DNA from: Niastella koreensis GR20-10 | GTDB lineage: Bacteria > Bacteroidota > Bacteroidia > Chitinophagales > Chitinophagaceae | Length of the DNA: 64,000 nucleotides | Direction of reading: 5' to 3' | NCBI RefSeq assembly: GCF_000246855.1 | Contig: NC_016609.1 | Span: forward strand, 5,034,744 to 5,098,743 | Shown: positions 54,896 through 61,597 of the stretch, in pieces | How the letters are laid out: every line of letters begins with the position of its first letter | Position numbering within the stretch: the stretch's first letter is position 1 | Position numbers and translations under genes: made by a program | The notes under the pieces: model-generated | Database searches by the model: none | The model's input: only the letters and a program-made list of their open reading frames with translations | What the model was told of the DNA's origin: nothing

Positions 54896-56920
54896 TTACT
54901 CCAACGAAGGCACCCAAAGCTGTTCCGTTCCCCATTTTTCATTGGGCTTTTCCGAGGCCGTGATCACCAGTTCCCCGCCTTTCACCAGTTCCTCATGCGT
55001 AAGCCAGTTGCGGTTAAGCGGCTTCCCATTCAGCATGGCTTTCTGCACATAGCGGGCCGTAGGTGAAAACTGTTCTGTTTTTATAGTGAAGTGTTTACCA
55101 CCAGGTTGATGCAGGGTTACCTCTTTGAATAAAGGCACATGCAGGTAATACACCGGCCAGCCTACACAGGCAGGAAAAAATCCACAACCGGCAAATACAA
55201 ACCAGGCAGACATAGCGCCGGCATCATCGTCCATGGTGCGGATATAGCCATCGGGCTGATTGCGATACACGCGGTCTACAAAAGGATCGATACCGCGGCT
55301 GTTGTCATTAAAGTAATATTGCACCACTGTGTCTACTGCGTATTTATGCACCAGCGCCTGCGATTTCCACGGCTTACCGGTAACGTTATATAGCAACGGC
55401 GCCTGAATATCCGGTTCGTTGGCATGATTGTACAGGTCGTTATCAAAGAAGTGATCGAGTTGTTGCAGGTAATTCTTTTCGCCACCGGTGAGCGTCATAA
55501 GTCCCTTTACATCAAAAGGCACAAACCAGCGGTATTGCCAAATGGTGCCCTGGTACAAATTGCGCGCTCCTACCCTGTCAACATCCTTGCGGTCCAGGTC
55601 TTTAAAATCTTTCTCCCAGGCCGTTTTATATTCAGCAGCTTTTTTAAAAAAACGGTCGCTTTCTTCTTTTCTGCCGGCTATGGCCAGCAATTGTGAAAGC
55701 GCCCAGCAGTCGTAACTTGCTTCCAGCGCTTTATCGGGCGAACCAAAATCAAGCCGGTTGCCTTCCGCAATAAGTGAGTCCGCAATTTTATTAATGTCAA
55801 CAGGATTTCCTTTGCGATAAGCATCCAGCAATATCACCATGGCATGTTCGGTCCGTACGGTATTGGATGGTTCATGCAGGGTTGCATAATTCTTTTTACC
55901 ATACGGGTATAAATTGGCAATAGAGAAAGCCATATCCCGGTATTGTTGCGGATACAACACAGATAACAAAGGCAATTGCGTACGGTAATTGTCCCAGATT
56001 GACCAGCCATTATATACGTTGCGATCGTTGTGTTGCAGGCTGCCATCGATGGCGCGATAACTTCCGTCTTTAGCAGAGATCACATACGGGGATTGAATGG
56101 TACGGTACAACAGGGAATAGAACAATTTTTCCCGGGCAGGATCACCCTTTACCTGCACCACACCCAGCATATTGTTCCAGGCTTTTGCACTTTGAGCCTT
56201 TTGTTGTTCAAACCCGGCAGTGGAAAGATCCTTGGCTGCATGGGGTACATCTATCGAAGAAAAGGCAACATTCACCCGTACTTTTTTACTTTTAAAATTT
56301 ACCAGCAATTTATGTTCGCCAGAATCTGCATAGGTAACCTTCGTATTGAAATGAATGACGTAATATACCCGGTACACGCCTACATTACAGGTGGTGGTAG
56401 ATTCAACCCAGCCGGCAATAGTAGTATCAGTAGTGGTATGTTCTTCCGCTACAAACCGGTTCGACAAAGTATGGCTGAGATCGATGTAAAACCCTGGCTT
56501 GCCCTGCGCAGGAAAACTATATTCCTCTACTCCATTATTCTGGTTCACGGCAATCCGGGTATGAATGCCATTGGTAAAACCTGCTTCATAATAACCAGGT
56601 CCTGCCGTTTCTGTCGCTTTTGTCAACGTACCGTCCCCAACCAATGGTTTGATGAGGATATTACCACCACTTCCTTTACACCCCACTCCTTCAAACCGGT
56701 TATGGGTGAACCCCAGGAATGTTTTTGCCCGGTGCTCATACCCCATATGCAGGTCGGGATAGGTTTGTGGGCCAATGCTCATAAAGCTGAACGGGTAAGA
56801 AGCAGCTGGCGACATTTGACCACGGTCGCCGGAAGAACCGAGAAAAACATTCACCTGGTCTGCCTGTGCGGCTGCATACTGAAAAGAAAAAATAATTAAT
56901 ACAAAAGCAAGGAATTTCAT
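54896..56920 (-). CDS. glycoside hydrolase family 92 (alpha-mannosidase-like)
   Basis: 674 aa with signal peptide (MKFLAFVLIIFSFQYAAAQA). Family landmarks: VNVFLGSSGDRGQMSPAASY (start of the N-terminal sandwich), GFTHNRFEGVGCKG, Glu502 in HANEPDIQAPLLYN (typically GNEPSHH) and NDDAGAMSAWFVFAGCGFFP (typically NDDCGQMSAWYVFSALGFYP). GH92 enzymes are Ca-dependent exo-alpha-mannosidases acting on glycoprotein N-glycans. It is shorter than the usual ~740-760 aa and has several changed positions, so specificity may differ. Confidence 0.87.
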   Translation of the reverse strand: MKFLAFVLIIFSFQYAAAQADQVNVFLGSSGDRGQMSPAASYPFSFMSIGPQTYPDLHMGYEHRAKTFLGFTHNRFEGVGCKGSGGNILIKPLVGDGTLTKATETAGPGYYEAGFTNGIHTRIAVNQNNGVEEYSFPAQGKPGFYIDLSHTLSNRFVAEEHTTTDTTIAGWVESTTTCNVGVYRVYYVIHFNTKVTYADSGEHKLLVNFKSKKVRVNVAFSSIDVPHAAKDLSTAGFEQQKAQSAKAWNNMLGVVQVKGDPAREKLFYSLLYRTIQSPYVISAKDGSYRAIDGSLQHNDRNVYNGWSIWDNYRTQLPLLSVLYPQQYRDMAFSIANLYPYGKKNYATLHEPSNTVRTEHAMVILLDAYRKGNPVDINKIADSLIAEGNRLDFGSPDKALEASYDCWALSQLLAIAGRKEESDRFFKKAAEYKTAWEKDFKDLDRKDVDRVGARNLYQGTIWQYRWFVPFDVKGLMTLTGGEKNYLQQLDHFFDNDLYNHANEPDIQAPLLYNVTGKPWKSQALVHKYAVDTVVQYYFNDNSRGIDPFVDRVYRNQPDGYIRTMDDDAGAMSAWFVFAGCGFFPACVGWPVYYLHVPLFKEVTLHQPGGKHFTIKTEQFSPTARYVQKAMLNGKPLNRNWLTHEELVKGGELVITASEKPNEKWGTEQLWVPSLE

Positions 56921-56977
56921 TATTATAATTTAAATAACCTCAAAAAAAATTGCCCCGGTTAGCGGAGCAGGCAACCT

Positions 56978-56985
56978 CAAAATTA
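56978..56985 (-). promoter_or_regulatory. candidate -7 element for the GH92 gene
   Basis: On the minus strand this reads TAATTTTG, an exact TAnnTTTG match 58 nt upstream of the GH92 start. No -33 TTTG is seen at standard spacing. The remaining 56921-57222 gap shows no gene. Confidence 0.4.
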
Positions 56986-57222
56986 TTACTTCGTATAATG
57001 CAGATGACCCGAATCCGTATTAATATAACTTTAATTTTTCATGAAACGATCATCTAATTTTCTGTAATTTGCAGGAACGTTTCCCCTATACAACATCTCC
57101 CTATAACCGCCCTGCTGCCCTTATTATTATAATTTACCCCAGCTTGCCATAAAACCAGCTCCTTCCGGGAGCGCGGGATAGCTATGTCCATAATATAAAC
57201 CTTAGATATTATCCTATAGAAT

Positions 57223-57975
57223 ATGCGCATTTTGATCATTGAACCAGAACTGGCAATTATAAATGAACTGGAGAACATTTTACTGGAGATAATTCCTGAT
57301 GTAGCGGTCAGCTATTGCAGTGATATAGCGGCAGCCAGAAACTGGTTTGGGGAAAACACCCTACCCCAGCTGGTATTTTCTGCAATCACCTTTCCCGATG
57401 GGTGGGGCTTTGATTTATTGTCATCGCTCAACAATATCCCGCCAGTGGTGTATATGAATGTCAACGACCGGTTTGCAATGGAGGCGTTCCGCCAAAACGG
57501 GATATATTACTTATTAAAACCATTGGATAAAACAGAAGTGGTAAAAGCGGTTTCCCGGTACCGGTATTTACTGTCCAAAGAACCTTCCGCTGATGAAATC
57601 CCCAAAGAAACCGGCAACAAATTCCAGGACAGGTTCCTGGTCACAGTTGGGAAACAGGTAAAACTGGTGAAGGGAGAAGAAGTAGCTTATTTCTTTTCAG
57701 AACAGAAAATAGTGTACCTCATTACTTTTGCCGGCAACAAATACCGCACGGGTTTTACGCTCGAACGGCTGGAACAATTACTGGACCCGGCCAACTTTTT
57801 CCGCATCAACCGCCAGTTTATCATTCATCTTTCGGCTATCGTAAAAATGATCCCCGCCAGCAAATCTCGGCTGCAGGTGGTTTTGCAACCCAACACTACC
57901 TATAATACCACTACCAGCTCCGGCCGTACAGATCCTTTTTACAACTGGCTGCTGGGTGGTTTTAGTATGACCTGA
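57223..57975 (+). CDS. LytTR-type response regulator with degenerate receiver
   Basis: 250 aa. The receiver-like domain (1-125) keeps the fold (MRILIIEPELAIINELENIL, YYLLKPLDKTEV with Lys99), but the acidic pair reads EPE and the phospho-acceptor position is Ala54 (VFSAITFPDG where VFLDIQLPDG is usual). It should not be phosphorylated in the normal way. The LytTR DNA-binding domain (~133-245: FLVTVGKQVKLVKGEEVAYF, YRTGFTLERLEQLLDPANFF, RINRQFIIHLSAIV) is complete. No kinase gene is adjacent. It lies 167 nt upstream of the cytochrome/YceI genes on the same strand and may regulate them. Confidence 0.88.
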   Translation: MRILIIEPELAIINELENILLEIIPDVAVSYCSDIAAARNWFGENTLPQLVFSAITFPDGWGFDLLSSLNNIPPVVYMNVNDRFAMEAFRQNGIYYLLKPLDKTEVVKAVSRYRYLLSKEPSADEIPKETGNKFQDRFLVTVGKQVKLVKGEEVAYFFSEQKIVYLITFAGNKYRTGFTLERLEQLLDPANFFRINRQFIIHLSAIVKMIPASKSRLQVVLQPNTTYNTTTSSGRTDPFYNWLLGGFSMT

Positions 57976-58142
57976 ACAAATGGTATAGCGTAAATGAACA
58001 ACCGGTCCTGATAAATGCCCATTCGGGTATCAATATTTACCAATGGGTAATTTCCGGCAGTGCAAATAGCAATCAAGCATAGTAATTGAATGCTGTAATT
58101 GCCTTGAGAAAATTTAATTAATCACCCAAAAGAGAACGAACA

Positions 58143-58544
58143 GTGAAAACCAATATCCTTACGTCGCTTGTTACAAGCGCCCTGCCTGTTAAAAACAGGC
58201 AGTCGATCATTCTTGCACTCTTCATCCTGCTCGGCGCAAGCTGCACCAACGACAAAGCAGAACTGTTGAATCCACCTCAAAAAAATGCCTGCGACACGTT
58301 GAATGCTACTTTTGTCACGGTAAAATCTATCATCACTACCAAATGCAGTTCTTCCCGCTGCCATGGCGCCGCTGCCGCCAAAGGAGGTGTGATACTGGAA
58401 ACCTATGACCAGATAAAAGCAAAAGCAGACCGCATTAAACAACGGGCCATTATAGAAAAAACAATGCCTCCTTCGGTCCCGCTATCCACCAATGACATCG
58501 CCGTTTTGCAATGCTGGCTCGATTCCGGAATGCCCAATAATTAA
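58143..58544 (+). CDS. cytochrome c-like lipoprotein with CX4CH motif
   Basis: 133 aa starting at GTG (no in-frame ATG before residue 108). Lipobox GASC (Cys34). Haem attachment motif CSSSRCH (Cys68, Cys73, His74), i.e. CX4CH rather than CXXCH. A later KTMPPS supplies a likely distal Met ligand (Met108). This is the size of a single class I-like domain. It heads a three-gene unit with yceI and a DUF5777-like barrel gene; 21 nt separate it from yceI. Two hairpins lie in codons 8-20. Confidence 0.75.
   Translation: MKTNILTSLVTSALPVKNRQSIILALFILLGASCTNDKAELLNPPQKNACDTLNATFVTVKSIITTKCSSSRCHGAAAAKGGVILETYDQIKAKADRIKQRAIIEKTMPPSVPLSTNDIAVLQCWLDSGMPNN
58165..58202. promoter_or_regulatory. two tandem hairpins in the first codons of the cytochrome gene
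   Basis: CGCTTG-TTA-CAAGCG (58165-58179) is followed two bases later by CTGCCTGTT-AAA-AACAGGCAG (58182-58202), a perfect 9-bp stem. Both form directly downstream of the GTG start and could slow or gate translation. Confidence 0.5.
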
Positions 58545-58565
58545 AGTAAAAGAAATATAAACCAC

Positions 58566-59120
58566 ATGAAACATTTTATTATGCTGGCAGTATGCCTGCT
58601 TGTTACCGCTTTGGCCTTTTCTCAAAAAAAATATTTCACCAAATCAGGACAGGTCACTTTTAATGCCGGCACGCCGGTAGAAGACATCGATGCTACCAAT
58701 AACTCAGCCGTAAGTGTTTTTGATGCCGCTACCGGTCAAATGGAATTCGCTGTGCTTATTAAAGGATTTGAATTTAAAAAAGCGTTGATGCAGGAGCACT
58801 TTAACGAAAACTATATGGAAAGCGATAAATATCCCAAGGCGCTGTTCAAAGGAAAGATCGTGAACCTCGACAAAGTAAATTTTCAGCAAAATGGGGTTTA
58901 TCCCGTAACAGTGAAGGGACAGCTGGATATGCACGGGGTAAAGAAAGACGTAGAAACAACCGGTACCATGAAGGTAAACGGAGATGCGGTTGCTTCCAAT
59001 GCCGGCTTCACCGTATTACTGGCCGATTATAATATCGCCATTCCTTCGCTGGTAAAAGACAAAGTATCAAAATCAGTGACCATAAAAGTGAACTGTAACT
59101 ATAACCCGCTTAGTAAATGA
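58566..59120 (+). CDS. YceI family protein
   Basis: 184 aa periplasmic lipocalin-like protein (signal MKHFIMLAVCLLVTALAFSQ). YceI pattern: GQVTFNAGTPVEDIDATNN, MEFAVLIKGFEFKKALMQEH, NENYMESDKYPKALFKGKIV and VKGQLDMHGVKKDVETTGTM. The family binds isoprenoid-type lipids such as polyprenyls or quinones in a hydrophobic pocket. The position between a cytochrome and an outer-membrane barrel suggests a redox or lipid-transfer unit. Its stop overlaps the next start (ATGA). Confidence 0.9.
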   Translation: MKHFIMLAVCLLVTALAFSQKKYFTKSGQVTFNAGTPVEDIDATNNSAVSVFDAATGQMEFAVLIKGFEFKKALMQEHFNENYMESDKYPKALFKGKIVNLDKVNFQQNGVYPVTVKGQLDMHGVKKDVETTGTMKVNGDAVASNAGFTVLLADYNIAIPSLVKDKVSKSVTIKVNCNYNPLSK

Positions 59121-60007
59121 TAAACCGGAACATGAGAAAATTATTAGTGTGCCTGTTGTTTGTAGCTATTGCCGGCGGCGTACAGGCGCAGGAGCTGTTG
59201 TCGATGATCGACACCAACGAAGTGAAAAAGAAAGAATTCGTTCGCAATGCGTTTAAATCGAGCCGGGTTATAAACGGCCATTCCATGGAGTTTATCGGCA
59301 AGGGCGTGCTGGATGTGCGCATCCTGCACCGTTTTGGCGAATTGAATTCAGGCGCGGGCAATCTGTTTGGGCTCGATGAAGCCAATATGCGGTTGGGGTT
59401 TGACTATGGCATTTCCAACCGGTTAACCGTGGGGGTTGGCCGCAGTACTGCCGGTAAAGAGCTGGATGGGTTCCTGAAGTACAGACCCGTTTGGCAGTCA
59501 ACCGGGCCCGGTTCATTCCCGTTTTCCATTGTGTTGGTTACCGGCATAACAGTAAGCACCACACCCTGGGCCGATACCACCCATAAATTCACCTTCAACC
59601 ACCGCATGGCATTTTATAATGAAGTGATCATTGGAAGAAAATTCAGCGAGCAGTTCAGCCTGCAGGTGTCGCCCATATTTATTCACCGGAACCTGGTACA
59701 ACTGGCAACAGAGGAAAACAACGTATATGCCATTGGCATAGGCGGCCGGTTTAAGTTATCTAAAAGGATTGCCTTTGTGGCCGATTACCATTATATAGCC
59801 AAAGGGCTTGACAAAAAGATCTACAAGGACCCTTTATCCGTTGGGTTTGATATTGAAACCGGCGGGCACGTGTTCCAGCTTCATTTCTCCAATGCCACAG
59901 GCATGAATGAGAAAGCATTCATCACCAACACCACCAGCGACTGGGGAAAAGGCGAAGTGCGGTTTGGATTTAATTTGTCGCGTGTGTTTACAATCAGTAA
60001 AAAATAA
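59117..60007 (+). CDS. DUF5777-like outer-membrane beta-barrel protein
   Basis: 296 aa. Signal peptide ends near VQAQ. KSSRVINGHSMEFIGKGVLD and VRILHRFGELNSG, then barrel strands (NMRLGFDYGISNRLTVGVGR, FPFSIVLVTGITVSTTPWAD, RFKLSKRIAFVADYHYIA, VFQLHFSNATGMNEKAFITN). The order cytochrome-YceI-barrel is one I recall as recurring in Bacteroidota, but the function is unknown. It overlaps the yceI stop by 4 nt; Met6 (59132) is an alternative start. Confidence 0.8.
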   Translation: MINRNMRKLLVCLLFVAIAGGVQAQELLSMIDTNEVKKKEFVRNAFKSSRVINGHSMEFIGKGVLDVRILHRFGELNSGAGNLFGLDEANMRLGFDYGISNRLTVGVGRSTAGKELDGFLKYRPVWQSTGPGSFPFSIVLVTGITVSTTPWADTTHKFTFNHRMAFYNEVIIGRKFSEQFSLQVSPIFIHRNLVQLATEENNVYAIGIGGRFKLSKRIAFVADYHYIAKGLDKKIYKDPLSVGFDIETGGHVFQLHFSNATGMNEKAFITNTTSDWGKGEVRFGFNLSRVFTISKK

Positions 60008-60031
60008 AGGCTTAATGTCCGTCCAGGTGTA

Positions 60032-60090
60032 AAGACCCATTGGGTCTTATAAAAGGGTCATCCGCCAGCTGGCGGAGGCCCTATTTTTTT
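60032..60090. terminator. double hairpin terminator with CCGCCAGCTGGCGG palindrome
   Basis: AAGACCCA-T-TGGGTCTT (60032-60048) is followed by TCCGCCAGCTGGCGGA (60061-60076) framed by GGG/CCC arms, then CTATTTTTTT. It separates the convergent barrel and FMN reductase genes; the T-run overlaps the last codons of the latter. Confidence 0.75.
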
Positions 60091-60728
60091 AGAAACTTCG
60101 GCGTTCCCAGGTCCAGCGGACCTTCACCAGGCCAGGGGCCATCAGAAATTTTCAGTTCCGTATGCGGCCAGGCTACCCAGTTATGCCGGGGCATGGCAGC
60201 AGCCATAGTAAGATTTTGCAAAACTATTTGCAGGTCGGCTATTCGCCACACATCATTATTAGGGTCATCTTCATTACCAGTGGAGGCCTCGATCGCTTCC
60301 TGCCCGGTACGCGATAAAACAACCGTAGAACAGGGCGGGCTCCAGCACCCCAATCCGCCAAATACCGCCTGTAATCTCGCGGCCACTTCAATGCCACCTA
60401 CAGAATCCATAGTAACGGCACAGGCAACGGGTTTACCAAAGTAAGCCGGGGTATTTTCAAAAGCAGTAGTTACTTCAATAAACCGTTGCAAAGGCGAGCT
60501 CCAGTTATTCCAGTATACGCCGGTTATTACCAGCAAGCCATCACAACCAGTCAGCAACTCATATACTTCCCTGATGGTTGGCAAGGGATCGGTTAGCGTA
60601 AGCAAGGTTGCCTGATGTTGCAACCCTTTCAGCATTTCCGCCGCCTGTTTTGCCACAGCGCCTGAATTACCTGCAGCGCCCCGGAGGGAACCATTGATGA
60701 TTAGGATATTATTATCAGTATTCGTCAT
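60081..60728 (-). CDS. NAD(P)H-dependent FMN reductase / flavodoxin-like protein
   Basis: 215 aa from the ATG at 60728 (MTNTDNNILIINGSLRG); a start four codons earlier is possible. Flavodoxin-fold motifs: IINGSLRGAAGNSGAVAKQA (phosphate loop), CDGLLVITGVYWNNWSSPLQ and PVACAVTMDSVGG. The motif GVYWNNWSSPLQRFIE replaces the usual PEYNGSIPGALKNAID, so the flavin site is divergent but recognisable. It is a cytoplasmic quinone, azo or flavin reductase; substrate unknown. Its 3' end runs into the terminator. Confidence 0.8.
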   Translation of the reverse strand: MTNTDNNILIINGSLRGAAGNSGAVAKQAAEMLKGLQHQATLLTLTDPLPTIREVYELLTGCDGLLVITGVYWNNWSSPLQRFIEVTTAFENTPAYFGKPVACAVTMDSVGGIEVAARLQAVFGGLGCWSPPCSTVVLSRTGQEAIEASTGNEDDPNNDVWRIADLQIVLQNLTMAAAMPRHNWVAWPHTELKISDGPWPGEGPLDLGTPKFLKK

Positions 60729-60946
60729 GTTATTTAACACTAATAAGGCTCAAATTACCAAAAATCGCCGTTTGCCGGCTAAGACAGCCCTATTATTAAC
60801 TCCCTTTAAATTTCGCACATTTCAGGTCGTTAGCCAATGATAATTGTCATGTGGCGCCATCTCTAAGATCAACCGTTCCTCTGCCCGGCATCATCATTCT
60901 CCTGCGTGCAAAGAATGACATTTGGGGTGCACTTCAAGCACGTTTT

Positions 60947-61531
60947 ATGAAAACACAACTCTTACTCTTAAGCTTTCTGGCCATGAGTGTATACACCCTT
61001 GGCCAGTCCTGGGTAAAAAAATATGACCGTATCGATGGCAGCAATGACGGCCTTGCCCTGGTAAAAAAAGATGGCAAATTCGGCTTTGTAAATGAACAGG
61101 GAAAACTGATAGTACCCCTGATCTACGATGAGGCGACGGCATTCTCCGAAGAAAAAGGCGCTGTAGCAGTAGGCGATAAATGGGGCTTTGTTGACAAAAA
61201 CGGCAAAGAGATAGTAAAACCACAATTTCATGATGTATACTCTTTTCACGAAGGAATGGCAGTGGTAGGCAATGACGATGACTATGGCTTTATTGACTCT
61301 ACCGGTAAAATAGCCATCCCCCTGCATTATATTTATGCAGGCAGCTTTAGTGATGGCATTGCCCCGGTTTGCAATAAAAAAGGATTGTGGGGCTATATTG
61401 ATAAAAATGGTAAAGAAGTAATTCCGTTCCGCTACCACTATGCTACTCCGTTTACCGATAGTGTTGGCAGGGTAGTACTGAATGGCATCCGGTATTATAT
61501 TGATAAAGCCGGCAACATTGTGAAACAATAG
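60947..61531 (+). CDS. exported WG-repeat protein
   Basis: 194 aa from the ATG at 60947, chosen for the signal peptide (MKTQLLLLSFLAMSVYTLGQ). Five WG/KWR-type repeats follow: GLALVKKDGKFGFVNEQGKL, AVAVGDKWGFVDKNGKEIVK, AVVGNDDDYGFIDSTGKIAI, PVCNKKGLWGYIDKNGKEVI and RVVLNGIRYYIDKAGNIVKQ, spaced ~35 residues. Such repeats form beta-propeller or solenoid-like binding surfaces. No enzymatic function is evident. The peptidase gene starts 66 nt later on the same strand. Confidence 0.85.
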   Translation: MKTQLLLLSFLAMSVYTLGQSWVKKYDRIDGSNDGLALVKKDGKFGFVNEQGKLIVPLIYDEATAFSEEKGAVAVGDKWGFVDKNGKEIVKPQFHDVYSFHEGMAVVGNDDDYGFIDSTGKIAIPLHYIYAGSFSDGIAPVCNKKGLWGYIDKNGKEVIPFRYHYATPFTDSVGRVVLNGIRYYIDKAGNIVKQ

Positions 61532-61597
61532 GTGGTTGTTTTACGAACGGCTGCAATTGTGGCAACCAGAAGCAGTATATTCAATGAAATATTTCAC

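Noticed and set aside
56030-56899. 289-codon plus-strand frame
   Set aside because: Antisense to the well-supported GH92 gene; its composition (Cys/His/Ile-rich) is typical of antisense translation.
61532-61597. Longer start for the S9 peptidase
   Set aside because: The frame begins one base after the previous stop and has a non-signal leader; the ATG at 61598 starts a lipoprotein signal.
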